DNA from: Arthrobacter sp. MYb23 | Lineage (GTDB): Bacteria; Actinomycetota; Actinomycetes; Actinomycetales; Micrococcaceae | DNA length: 64,000 nt | Assembly (NCBI RefSeq): GCF_002979775.1 | Contig: NZ_PCPR01000002.1 | Coordinates: forward strand, 1-64,000 | Reading direction: 5' to 3' | Part shown: positions 39,754 through 47,845 of the stretch, piece after piece | Layout: each line of letters opens with the position of its first letter | Position numbering within the stretch: the stretch's first letter is position 1 | The notes under the pieces: generated by a model | What the model was told of the DNA's origin: nothing | The model's database searches: none | Seen by the model: the letters and a program-made list of their open reading frames with translations, nothing else | Position numbers and translations under genes: made by a program

Positions 39754-41063
39754 GCGCCATTACCCGCGTCATCCGGGTCACTCATGTCCACTGCCGGGGC
39801 AACCCGGGCGCCTCGAAGGATGAAGGCGACAGCCACAACAGCGCAAGCCAGCAATCCGCCCGCCACCACCATGGCCGTTGGTGCACCAACTGCGTACCAC
39901 AGCACACCAAAACCAGCCGAAGCAACCATCCTGGTGAGGGCAACGACTGTCTGTGCGGAAGCGATGCCCGTGGCAAGTTTCCCCGGCGGTGTCAGTTGGC
40001 TGGCCAACGCCGCCAGGACGCCGTCAGTGGCTGCGTAGAACGCTCCCAAAAGGATCAAGCAGCCGATGGTTGCCCACAGGCCTCCGAACGGCGCCGCTGC
40101 GAGGAAGTAGGTTGCCAGCAGTGCAAGGTGCCCACCCACGAACACCGGGATTCTCCCCACCCTGTCCGCGAGCCGGCCCAGCGGAATGGCGAACGCCAGG
40201 AACACCACGTTGGTGCCTACGAACAACAGCGGAAACCACTGGACAGCGAAAGAGTCCCGTGCCTGGAGCACCAGGTAGATGAAGCCGTCGCCAATGGTCA
40301 CCAAGCCCAGAAGTCCGGCGGCAATCAGCAGCTTGCCCAGTCCCGGTTCCTTCAGGTGGCTCCAGGAAAAAGCGAAGAGCCGCCGGCCCTCGCGGTCCTC
40401 CACGCCCTGGAGGCCACGTGCCTTAATGTCCGGCACCACCAAGGCGAGGACGGCGACGCCAATGACCGCAAAGGCCAGAGACACCACAAACACCGTACTG
40501 AAACCGTTGGGGATCATCAGCAACACGAAGAAGGCAATCAACGGCCCGGCCGCAGCGCCAATGTTGTCCAGCATCCTGTGCACGCCAAAAGAGCGGGCCA
40601 GATGTTCAGGCTGCGCAGACACCGAGATGAGGGCGTCCCGCGGAGCGGTGCGGATGCCTTTGCCGATTCTGTCGCCGGTGACTATCGCCGTAATGGCCCA
40701 AAACCCGCCGGCAAAGAGGAAACCTATCCTGGCGAGCATTGATAAGCCGTAACCGGCCAAAGCTATCCGTTTGGGGTGGCCGCTGCGGTCGGCAGCCCAG
40801 CCGGCAGCGATCCTGACGATCGCGCTGGCCCCTTGGTTGATGCCGTCGATGAAGCCGAACGCAATGGTGGACAGGCCCAGGAAACCGGTCACATATAAGG
40901 GCAAAATCGCTGTGACCGACTCAGAGGAAACATCGGTCACCATACTCACAACGCCCAACCACAGAATGACCGGAGACAAACGGAACGGCACTTCGCTCGA
41001 TAGTGCCGTTCGTGTTCCCTCCGGCTTGTCCCGTTTCCCGCGGTCCGAGAGTGAAATGTACAT
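39750..41063 (-). CDS. MFS transporter (second)
   Basis: The 437-aa protein has about 12 membrane segments and carries the loop motif AGWAADRSGHPKRIALAGYG and GRLADRVGRIPVFVGG in the second half. GDRIGKGIRTAPRDALIS is the segment found in MFS permeases of the YajR/PTR2-like or 'UMF' type. Substrate cannot be inferred. It lies 8 bp after the Ser/Gly-rich anchored protein and overlaps the propeller gene by 4 bp, so the three form one operon. GGGG before ATG 41063 is a modest ribosome-binding site. Confidence 0.88.
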   Translation of the reverse strand: MYISLSDRGKRDKPEGTRTALSSEVPFRLSPVILWLGVVSMVTDVSSESVTAILPLYVTGFLGLSTIAFGFIDGINQGASAIVRIAAGWAADRSGHPKRIALAGYGLSMLARIGFLFAGGFWAITAIVTGDRIGKGIRTAPRDALISVSAQPEHLARSFGVHRMLDNIGAAAGPLIAFFVLLMIPNGFSTVFVVSLAFAVIGVAVLALVVPDIKARGLQGVEDREGRRLFAFSWSHLKEPGLGKLLIAAGLLGLVTIGDGFIYLVLQARDSFAVQWFPLLFVGTNVVFLAFAIPLGRLADRVGRIPVFVGGHLALLATYFLAAAPFGGLWATIGCLILLGAFYAATDGVLAALASQLTPPGKLATGIASAQTVVALTRMVASAGFGVLWYAVGAPTAMVVAGGLLACAVVAVAFILRGARVAPAVDMSDPDDAGNGA

Positions 41064-41071
41064 CGCTGCCC

Positions 41072-41815
41072 CTAGTCCGCCGCCGCGCGCAGGCTGCCCA
41101 AAAGCTGGAATCGTGAGGTACCCGTACCTGTAGTCGATACCGAAACCGTCACAGTATCCGTACCCCGCACGAACCGTTCGGCCATCGCTCCGTCCGCAGC
41201 CGGCGCCGCCTCGGACCAGAATCCATGGGCCACCAAGGACTGGCGGAAGGACGCCAGGACCTCCGCTTGTGGCTTGGCAATGATGCCATCTGCGGCGACC
41301 TGGAGTACATCACCGGACGTCGAGACTGACGTGGAGCCGATTGTTGTACCTTCGGGCAAAGTCAGGACTCCGGCCGGCCACCCGTCCACCACTTCACCGG
41401 AGGCGCTTCCCGGCTGAGGCAAGGAGCCGGTAATCAATGGCGCCGGGGCGGAAGGCGCGGGCAAACCGGTGGGTGTTGCCGTTACCGGCGGCAGGACCTC
41501 AAGGGGTTTCGCCGCCGCGGGGCCGCCGTCACCGCTGTTTCCTTCGCTGCTGTTTCCGCTGCCGCTGCCTTCAGTGCCCGACGTCGGGCTGCCGGACGCC
41601 GGGCTGCCGCTTGCCGCGCTGCCGGACGGAGCATCTGCGCCTGGAGTGGCTCCGCCCGAAGCGGCGGCGCTCGAGTCCGCCCTCGGACTGGATGTCGATG
41701 TGGTTGGGGCAGCAGAGGGCCCTGGCCTCCCAGCCATCTGGTCCAGAATGATGGCGACGGCGGCGATCAGCACGGCGAGGCAAACGCCTGCCAGTACCAG
41801 CCGCCGCGCCATCAT
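41072..41815 (-). CDS. Membrane-anchored protein with Ser/Gly/Pro-rich linker
   Basis: The 247-aa protein has an N-terminal membrane helix (about 5-25) followed by some 75 residues of low-complexity Ser, Gly, Ala and Pro, including SGSPASGSPTSG repeats. The C-terminal 110 residues look folded (LTLPEGTTIGSTSVSTSGDV, SFRQSLVAHGFWSE). I recognise no family. It is first in the operon with the MFS and propeller genes and most likely sits outside the membrane. Unusually low complexity makes the linker evolve fast. Confidence 0.7.
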   Translation of the reverse strand: MMARRLVLAGVCLAVLIAAVAIILDQMAGRPGPSAAPTTSTSSPRADSSAAASGGATPGADAPSGSAASGSPASGSPTSGTEGSGSGNSSEGNSGDGGPAAAKPLEVLPPVTATPTGLPAPSAPAPLITGSLPQPGSASGEVVDGWPAGVLTLPEGTTIGSTSVSTSGDVLQVAADGIIAKPQAEVLASFRQSLVAHGFWSEAAPAADGAMAERFVRGTDTVTVSVSTTGTGTSRFQLLGSLRAAAD

Positions 41816-41949
41816 GGCATGTCCGGAGTGAATGAGTTGCGTCGGTGTTGCCAGGCCGTTTCAGTAAGGACGGCGGGTAGAACTGACGCCACCCGCATTG
41901 TGGTGGCGTTGACATATGCGATGGCGGTTCGGAACGCCAAGCTGTTCAT
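41812..41949 (-). CDS. Possible 45-codon leader ORF upstream of the anchored protein
   Basis: A frame from ATG 41949 ends in TGA that overlaps the ATG of the next gene (ATGATG), the arrangement seen in coupled genes. It has no good ribosome-binding site and no recognisable features, so it may be chance. The segment 41816-41995 holds nothing else I can support. Confidence 0.2.
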   Translation of the reverse strand: MNSLAFRTAIAYVNATTMRVASVLPAVLTETAWQHRRNSFTPDMP

Positions 41950-41995
41950 GGGGACAGTCTGCCATTGCCATCCCGATTCCGGAACAGTTTTGGAC

Positions 41996-42967
41996 CTACC
42001 AACGTCCATTCCGCGGCCGCGGTTGGCACACCGGACAGGTATAGGAAGAACGGTTCATGAATTGTTCACGTTTTATGATGCTCCGCAGGCCTCTTGCCTC
42101 GCAGCGTCCGCACGGTTCACCAGCACGTCCATAGGCGTTGAGAGACCGGGCGAAGTATCCGGAATCGCCATTGACGTTGACGTACAGGGAGTCGAAACTT
42201 GTCCCCCCGGCGTCAAGGGCGGCGTTCATGACATCCCGCGCAGCCTCAACCAGCCGTTCCGCATCCGCCCTGCGAAGTGTGTCGGTTGCCCTGGCGTAGT
42301 GGAGACGGGCGCGCCACAGGGCTTCGTCCGCATAGATGTTGCCGATGCCGGAAATTACCGATTGATCCAGCAGCGCACGCTTCAGGCCTGTCTTGCGGCC
42401 TTTGATTTTCCGATAGAACGCGTCGAACGAGAAAAAGGGGTCCAGCGGATCCCTGGCAATGTGGGAGGCTTCCTCGGCGATCTCCGGCAGCGGCGTCTCG
42501 CCCAGGCCGCCAGGTCCGCCGTCGACTGTTGGCACCAGGGACGTCACGAACAGGCCGCCGAATATTCTCTGGTCGACGAACCGAAGTTGTTCAGGCATAT
42601 GGTCAACGGCGCTGAGCCTGATTCTGACTTTGAGGTGCTTTTCATCCGCAACATCCGGGTCCTGCATAAGTAGCTGGCCGCTCATTCCCAGATGCGCCAT
42701 CAGCGCCACCTTCGGGAGGTCTTCCTGCTTGATTCCGGGTTCAGGATCTGGCGACCCTGGCATGGCGAGGGGCATCCACAGGAACTTCCCCCGGCGCACA
42801 ACGTCCAGCACGGTGGCGTCTTCAAGGTTACCGATGAAGTCCTCGGTACCAAGGGTGTGCCGGCGGATGGACCGTGGATCCAGGACGTCGACGCCGGTGA
42901 TGGTACGGCCACGAACCCAACGGGCCAGGCCGCGGCGGACTACCTCTACTTCGGGAAGTTCAGGCAT
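41996..42967 (-). CDS. mutM: Formamidopyrimidine-DNA glycosylase
   Basis: MutM removes 8-oxoguanine and other oxidised purines. The 323-aa product has the catalytic N-terminus [18 protein letters not shown] (Pro2, Glu3), the [19 protein letters not shown] helix-two-turn-helix region, and a C-terminal zinc finger with CGRCEARGL and CPVCQPRP. It lies 5 bp after rnc and is on the minus strand. Normally smc would follow; here the surface-protein segment does. Confidence 0.97.
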   Translation of the reverse strand: MPELPEVEVVRRGLARWVRGRTITGVDVLDPRSIRRHTLGTEDFIGNLEDATVLDVVRRGKFLWMPLAMPGSPDPEPGIKQEDLPKVALMAHLGMSGQLLMQDPDVADEKHLKVRIRLSAVDHMPEQLRFVDQRIFGGLFVTSLVPTVDGGPGGLGETPLPEIAEEASHIARDPLDPFFSFDAFYRKIKGRKTGLKRALLDQSVISGIGNIYADEALWRARLHYARATDTLRRADAERLVEAARDVMNAALDAGGTSFDSLYVNVNGDSGYFARSLNAYGRAGEPCGRCEARGLRSIIKREQFMNRSSYTCPVCQPRPRNGRW

Positions 42968-42972
42968 GTGGT

Positions 42973-43683
42973 CTATGAGGTGGCAGGACCAGTGTTGGTG
43001 GCGTCCAGGGCGGTCAGCGCACGCCAGGCATCAGCGGCAGCTTCCTGTTCCGCTTCCTTCTTGGAATGACCCGAGCCGCGGCCGAACGGCGTACCGCCAA
43101 TATTCAGCACTGCCTCGAACGTCCGGGCGTGATCCGGCCCCGAGCCTTCAACGGCATAGTGGATGGCGCCCAGTTGCCGGCTCGCCGTAAGCTCCTGAAT
43201 GCTCGTTTTCCAGTCAGTTCCAGCTCCGAGGGCACCGGCATCCTTCAGGAGCGGGCCCACCAAGCGCATGACCAGTTGACGTGCTGTCTCGATGTCGTTC
43301 GAGAGATACGTGGCGCCGATCAGCGCCTCCATGGTGTCAGCCAGGATCGAGGCTTTGTTTTTGCCGTCGGTCAGCTTCTCGCCTTGCCCGAGGTAAATGA
43401 ACTCACCAACGCCGATCTCCCGGCCAATTCCGGCCAGGGCACGCGTACTGACGACGGCGGAACGTCGCTTGGCAAGCTCGCCTTCGGGCAGCGAGGGGTT
43501 CTCACGGTAAAGAGAATCGGTGACGGAGAATCCCAGGATGGAGTCGCCCAGGAACTCGAGGCGCTCGTTGGTGGGAATCCCGCCGTTCTCATACGCATAT
43601 GAGCGATGTGTCAGAGCAAGACGAAGCGTCTCGGTGTCAATCGAGACACCGAGACGCTTCAGAAGCTCTTCAGTTGAAGACAT
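42973..43683 (-). CDS. rnc: Ribonuclease III
   Basis: RNase III cuts double-stranded RNA in rRNA processing and mRNA decay. The 236-aa protein has the signature [10 protein letters not shown] (39-48), the metal-binding [12 protein letters not shown], and a C-terminal double-stranded RNA-binding domain containing [18 protein letters not shown]. It lies between rpmF and mutM in a conserved yceD-rpmF-rnc-mutM order. AAGG directly abuts ATG 43683. Confidence 0.97.
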   Translation of the reverse strand: MSSTEELLKRLGVSIDTETLRLALTHRSYAYENGGIPTNERLEFLGDSILGFSVTDSLYRENPSLPEGELAKRRSAVVSTRALAGIGREIGVGEFIYLGQGEKLTDGKNKASILADTMEALIGATYLSNDIETARQLVMRLVGPLLKDAGALGAGTDWKTSIQELTASRQLGAIHYAVEGSGPDHARTFEAVLNIGGTPFGRGSGHSKKEAEQEAAADAWRALTALDATNTGPATS

Positions 43684-43706
43684 CCTTAGTCAGCCAGTAC
43701 GGCAGA

Positions 43707-43910
43707 TTAGGCGTCGGCGACCTTGCGGCCCTTGTATTCAAGGAACAGCGCGGTGCCGGCAGAGTCAGTAACGACCTTTGCCTGGTGCGGCAGGCTGTAG
43801 GTAACCTGACCGTTTTCGATGGTCTTGACCAAGTTGGGGGCAGTTGCCTTCCACTGGGCACGGCGGGCGCGTGTATTTGCGCGAGACATTTTCCGCTTGG
43901 GAACAGCCAC
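43707..43910 (-). CDS. rpmF: 50S ribosomal protein L32
   Basis: The 67-aa product begins [20 protein letters not shown], the family start, and reads with a GTG codon at 43910. It lacks the zinc-binding cysteines found in some L32 proteins, so it is the zinc-free form. It lies in the conserved yceD-rpmF-rnc-mutM order. Confidence 0.95.
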   Translation of the reverse strand: MAVPKRKMSRANTRARRAQWKATAPNLVKTIENGQVTYSLPHQAKVVTDSAGTALFLEYKGRKVADA

Positions 43911-43943
43911 GGCTATCTCATTTCTCTCTTAGACGAACACTTA

Positions 43944-44495
43944 CTAATCGGTTTGCCGGTCAGTCTTAGCCAGATCAGCTAGGGCAGCCCAGCGAGGGTC
44001 AATGACCTCGTGGTGGTGCCCCGGCTCGTCTTCCAGGCGCGCTCCGCATTCGGAACACAGGCCCTGGCAGTCTTCCCGGCACACCGGCTGGAACGGCAGC
44101 ATAGTGACAACTGCGTCCCGCAACACCGGCTCAAGATCGATCAGATCGTACTCGACTCGACGTTGCTCTTCATCGTCTTCTTCGCCTGAAAGCTCAACGC
44201 CTTCATAGAAGAAAAGTTCTTGCACATTGACCTCAAGGTCATACGCAAGGGGATCCAGGCATCGACCGCATTCGCCGGTTACTTCGACGACGACGGTTCC
44301 GGATACCAGAATTCCTTCGTGTACGGCCTCAAGACGAAGATCCAGCTCGATATCCGAGCCTTCCTTTACGCCAATGAGCGCCACACCAAGGTCACTTGGC
44401 GCAGGTACATGCTCGTTGAGTGTCCGCATGGTCCCTGGACTACGTCCAAGGTCCTTGACTACCAGCGCCAAGGGCGAACTTGCATCTCGCTTAAT
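43944..44495 (-). CDS. YceD/DUF177 family protein, probably starting at ATT
   Basis: The YceD family is linked to rRNA and ribosome accumulation and sits next to rpmF almost everywhere. The C-terminal half has the cysteine pairs CGRCLDP and CREDCQGLCSECG, a zinc-ribbon-like pattern. The start is unusual: the first usable standard codon, TTG 44471, has no ribosome-binding site, whereas AGGAG lies 5 bases before ATT 44495. That ATT opens an in-frame IKRDASSPLALVVKD. The same AGGAGTTCTC precedes the ATG of the surface-protein gene. I therefore extend to 44495 (183 aa) but flag it; a promoter lies directly upstream. Confidence 0.8.
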   Translation of the reverse strand: MKRDASSPLALVVKDLGRSPGTMRTLNEHVPAPSDLGVALIGVKEGSDIELDLRLEAVHEGILVSGTVVVEVTGECGRCLDPLAYDLEVNVQELFFYEGVELSGEEDDEEQRRVEYDLIDLEPVLRDAVVTMLPFQPVCREDCQGLCSECGARLEDEPGHHHEVIDPRWAALADLAKTDRQTD

Positions 44496-44528
44496 GAGAA
44501 CTCCTGTAGAACATATGACCGACGTACC

Positions 44529-44558
44529 ATCTTAGCCTGATCACGCTCGAGGACTCAA
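44529..44558 (-). promoter_or_regulatory. Promoter upstream of yceD-rpmF-rnc-mutM
   Basis: On the minus strand TTGAGT (44553-44558) and TAAGAT (44529-44534) are separated by 18 bp. They match the housekeeping consensus well and lie 34 bp before the ATT start. The 142 bp between this gene and coaD hold no gene. Confidence 0.6.
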
Positions 44559-44637
44559 ACCGACGCCGGGCGCACGTAAATACACAGTGGTTTCAGCTTG
44601 GGGAACTCGGCGCTAAGGCGCAAGGTACCAGTCAAGC

Positions 44638-45138
44638 CTACCCCTTACGGGGCTGTTCCGTTGGCGGCTCGCCAGCGAGAAGCCTTTTCAGCACCGATTT
44701 GGGGACGAAGTCGGAGATGTCTCCTCCGAGGACGTTGATTTCTTTGATCAAGGTGGAGGAAAGGTGCAGGTAGTGCGCTTCTGCAGGCAGGAACACCGTT
44801 TCGACGCCGGTCAGCTGGCGGTTCATGGTGGCCATGGGAAGCTCGTAATCGAAATCCGAGGATGAACGCAAGCCCTTGACTATGGCTGAAACCCCCCGGT
44901 GGCGGCAGTACTCAGCCAAAAGCCCCTCGCCCATGGGCTCAACGATGATGCCCCGTAAGGAGGCCAGAGTTTCACGGGCCATCTCCATGCGGTCCTCAAG
45001 GCTGAACCTGTACTTCTTGGCGTAATTTGTGGACACGGCCACAATGACTTCGTCGAACAGCCCGGCGGCCCGGGCGATGACTTCGAGATGTCCGTTGTGG
45101 ATGGGGTCAAAGGATCCAGGGCATACCGCGCGTCTCAT
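44638..45138 (-). CDS. coaD: Phosphopantetheine adenylyltransferase
   Basis: CoaD makes dephospho-CoA, the fourth step of CoA synthesis. The 166-aa product begins MRRAVCPGSFDPIHNGHLEV with the nucleotide-binding GxFDPxHxGH motif. It continues with VKGLRSSSDFDYELPMATMN and HLSSTLIKEINVLGGD, where the STLIKE box is the ATP-binding motif. It is divergent from the aminotransferase with only 35 bp between starts. Confidence 0.97.
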   Translation of the reverse strand: MRRAVCPGSFDPIHNGHLEVIARAAGLFDEVIVAVSTNYAKKYRFSLEDRMEMARETLASLRGIIVEPMGEGLLAEYCRHRGVSAIVKGLRSSSDFDYELPMATMNRQLTGVETVFLPAEAHYLHLSSTLIKEINVLGGDISDFVPKSVLKRLLAGEPPTEQPRKG

Positions 45139-45173
45139 GAGACGAACCTACCCCATGACTTTGCCGGGATACC

Positions 45174-46439
45174 ATGGCTGACATGGCATCCGCAGGCAGC
45201 AGCCCTTCCTTGAATTTGAGCGCAGTCACCACCGAAGACGCCCGGCCGGCACCGTGGCAGCGGGCCGCCACAGGAGCCAATTTGCTCTCCCCGGAGGGAA
45301 ATCTGGGAGTAACGATCTTCGAGGAAATGACCACCTTGGCGTTGTCCACCGGTGCCATCAACCTCGGCCAGGGGTTTCCGGATGAAGACGGCCCGGCCGA
45401 GATCAAGGCCGCTGCCCGGGCCGCCATCGCGGCAGGCGCCAACCAATACGCTCCCGGCAAAGGCGTGCCCGCACTTCGTGAAGCCATTGCCTCACACCAA
45501 CAACGTTTTTACGGGCTGACCCCGGATCCGGACACCGAAGTCCTTGTGACAACGGGGGCAACAGAGGCCATCGCAGCCACCCTCCTGGCCTTCATCCAAC
45601 CCGGCGACGAAGTCCTGACCTTCGAACCCTTCTACGACTCTTACGGGGCCATCATCGGCATGGCCGGTGGCCAGCACGTCACGGCTCCCCTGCTTGCCCC
45701 GGACTTCCTTCCCGACCTCGAGGTTTTGGAAGATTCGTTCAGCAGCCGGACCAAAATTGTCCTTCTGAACAATCCGCACAACCCCACAGGCGCAGTGTTC
45801 CCGGAGCCCGTCCTGGCCAGGATTGTGGAATTGGCGGCAAAGTACGGCGCCATCATTGTCAGCGACGAAGTTTACGAGCACCTCACCTTCGGAGTAGCGC
45901 ACATCCCGATCACGTCACTGCCTGGCGCCGGCGAACGCACTATCACCATTTCCTCTGCCGGTAAGACCTTCTCCTTCACCGGTTGGAAGATCGGCTGGCT
46001 CACCGGACCCGAACACCTGGTAGCTGCGGTGCGCACCGTCAAGCAGTTCCTGACCTATAGCTCGGGCACCCCCTTCCAGAGCGCCATTGCCGTGGGCCTG
46101 GGCCTTCCCGACGAGTTCTATACAGGCATCGCCGCTACCCTTGGACACAAACGCGACATCCTCGCCGAGGGCCTGCGCACTGCCGGATTTGGCGTGTACA
46201 ACCCGAGCGGTACCTACTTCATCAACGTCGACACAGCGCCCCTGGGCATCCTCGACTCGGTTGACCTTGCCAGGCGCTTGCCGGGGCTCGTTGGCGTGGC
46301 AGCCATCCCGGTTCCGGTGTTTTGCCATCCGGAAGGAGCCGAGCGCACACGCAGCCTGCTCAGATTCGCTTTCTGCAAGAAGACCGACGTCCTGGAAGAG
46401 GCCGCCGAACGGCTGGCCACCCTGAAGGACAGGCTCTGA
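45174..46439 (+). CDS. PLP-dependent aminotransferase, class I/II
   Basis: The 421-aa protein has the class I fold: NLGQGFPDEDGP near the start, NNPHNPTGAVF, VSDEVYEHLTF, and the PLP lysine in SSAGKTFSFTGWKIGW, then a C-terminal Arg region around LLRFAFCKK. Closest in type to kynurenine or methionine aminotransferases and DapC-like enzymes; the exact substrate cannot be read from the sequence. The start is ATG 45174 or 45183. The upstream gap is only 35 bp, so transcription may begin close to, or at, the start codon. It overlaps the next gene by 4 bp. Confidence 0.88.
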   Translation: MADMASAGSSPSLNLSAVTTEDARPAPWQRAATGANLLSPEGNLGVTIFEEMTTLALSTGAINLGQGFPDEDGPAEIKAAARAAIAAGANQYAPGKGVPALREAIASHQQRFYGLTPDPDTEVLVTTGATEAIAATLLAFIQPGDEVLTFEPFYDSYGAIIGMAGGQHVTAPLLAPDFLPDLEVLEDSFSSRTKIVLLNNPHNPTGAVFPEPVLARIVELAAKYGAIIVSDEVYEHLTFGVAHIPITSLPGAGERTITISSAGKTFSFTGWKIGWLTGPEHLVAAVRTVKQFLTYSSGTPFQSAIAVGLGLPDEFYTGIAATLGHKRDILAEGLRTAGFGVYNPSGTYFINVDTAPLGILDSVDLARRLPGLVGVAAIPVPVFCHPEGAERTRSLLRFAFCKKTDVLEEAAERLATLKDRL

Positions 46440-47230
46440 ACGCGGCGGGCTCCGGAGAGCACCAGGCATCACGCTTCCTCCGGACCACGGGACAACACGC
46501 CACGATCGAGGCCGACACCCTCGTTGAGGGCGCCTTTATCCTCAGCATCGGGGGTGCCGAGCAATCACATGTGAACCTGGCCAATCCCTCGGACATCTTC
46601 TACGAATACCTGCGCAGGATCGGGCATGTGGTGGATGTGGCGGCCGAGCCTGGAAAACCCATCCATGCTCTCCACCTTGGCGCCGGCGCGCTCACTCTGG
46701 CGCGCTACATCCAAGCCACGCGCCCCGGCTCGGAACAGTACGCGGTTGAGCTTGAGCGCGAACTACTGGACTTCGTCCTTCAGAAGCTGCCTATGCCTGA
46801 TGGCACTGCGCTGACCACTCACATCGGCGACGCCCGCGACTCGTTGGCTGAGCTTCCTGCCGAGGTGATGTTCGACGTCGTGATCCTGGACATCTTCTCC
46901 GGACCGGAGGCCCCTGCCCATATCGCCTGCCGCGAGTTCTATGAAGAAGCAGAGGCGCGGCTACGGCCCGACGGCGTGTTGATCGTCAACGTGGGCGACG
47001 AACCTGCGCTCACCCTGGTACGCAGCCAAGTGGCCGCACTGCGCCAGGCCATGCCCGACGTCGCCGCCTTCGCTGAAACAGGAATGTTCGCAGGCCGCTA
47101 CCCGGGCAACATCGTTGTGGTGGGCACCCGCAAGCCGTGGTCTCCGGATTGGACAGCACAGTTACTGGCCCGCGGCCCCCACCCCGCCACCGTCCTCACA
47201 GGCGTTGAGCTGGACCGGATCACGGCCTAG
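46436..47230 (+). CDS. Spermidine synthase-like methyltransferase-fold protein, apparent CTG start
   Basis: The 264-aa protein has the polyamine aminopropyltransferase or methyltransferase Rossmann core: LHLGAGALTLARYI, YAVELERELLDFV, GDARDSLAEL and VVILDIFSGPEAP. It lacks the N-terminal membrane part found in fused family members. Between the upstream TTG at 46322, which lies inside the aminotransferase, and the conserved region, no ATG, GTG or TTG occurs in frame. CTG 46436 overlaps the upstream TGA as CTGA and has AAGGA 6 bases before it, so it is the likely start. True polyamine activity is uncertain. Confidence 0.8.
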   Translation: MNAAGSGEHQASRFLRTTGQHATIEADTLVEGAFILSIGGAEQSHVNLANPSDIFYEYLRRIGHVVDVAAEPGKPIHALHLGAGALTLARYIQATRPGSEQYAVELERELLDFVLQKLPMPDGTALTTHIGDARDSLAELPAEVMFDVVILDIFSGPEAPAHIACREFYEEAEARLRPDGVLIVNVGDEPALTLVRSQVAALRQAMPDVAAFAETGMFAGRYPGNIVVVGTRKPWSPDWTAQLLARGPHPATVLTGVELDRITA

Positions 47231-47245
47231 CGTCATCCCCGGGAA

Positions 47246-47812
47246 TTACGCCGGTTCAGCGAACCAAAGTTTGGTCTCGCCATACTTCTTGTCAGCAAAA
47301 CACTCCAAAGCCCCGGGCCATGCCGGTTCCGGGCTCCTCGAACTCCGTTCCACCACCACGACGGCTCCGGTGTCCACATGCGGCGCCAACTTTGCGAGCA
47401 CAGCACTCAACGCCGGCTCATCCAAGGGGTATGGCGGATCAAGAAAGACCAAGTCCCACATGTCGGCGTCGCTTGCACGTTCCAAGAATGACTCCACCTT
47501 GGAACGGTGGACGGAGACCCGCTTGCCGCCCAGCAGCTGGTTCACCAAGTCCGCATTGCGCTGGCAGACATCACTTGCCTTGGCATCGAACTCCACCAGA
47601 TCCACCTTCCGGGCACCCCGGCTGGCGCTTTCGATGCCCAAGGCTCCAGAACCTGCGTAGAGGTCCAGGACCCGGGCGTCGTCAAGGACGTCAAAGGATT
47701 CCAAACGGGAAAACAATGCCTCCTTGACCCTGTCCGTGGTTGGACGCGTGGCCGTTCCGGGGACACTGGTCAGCGGGTTTCCACCACCAACTCCGGCGAT
47801 GATCCGGCTCAC
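47246..47812 (-). CDS. rsmD: 16S rRNA (guanine966-N2)-methyltransferase
   Basis: RsmD methylates G966 of 16S rRNA. The 188-aa protein has MSRIIAGVGGGNPL-type opening, RPTTDRVKEALFSRL, VLDLYAGSGALGIESASRG for SAM binding, and the catalytic FLDPPYPLD. It uses GTG 47812 with GGAG seven bases upstream. It lies between recG and the spermidine-synthase-like gene, with which it converges after a 15-bp gap. Confidence 0.96.
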   Translation of the reverse strand: MSRIIAGVGGGNPLTSVPGTATRPTTDRVKEALFSRLESFDVLDDARVLDLYAGSGALGIESASRGARKVDLVEFDAKASDVCQRNADLVNQLLGGKRVSVHRSKVESFLERASDADMWDLVFLDPPYPLDEPALSAVLAKLAPHVDTGAVVVVERSSRSPEPAWPGALECFADKKYGETKLWFAEPA

Positions 47813-47845
47813 AGGGATTCTCCACGTGTGCGCAACCGGGGATCT

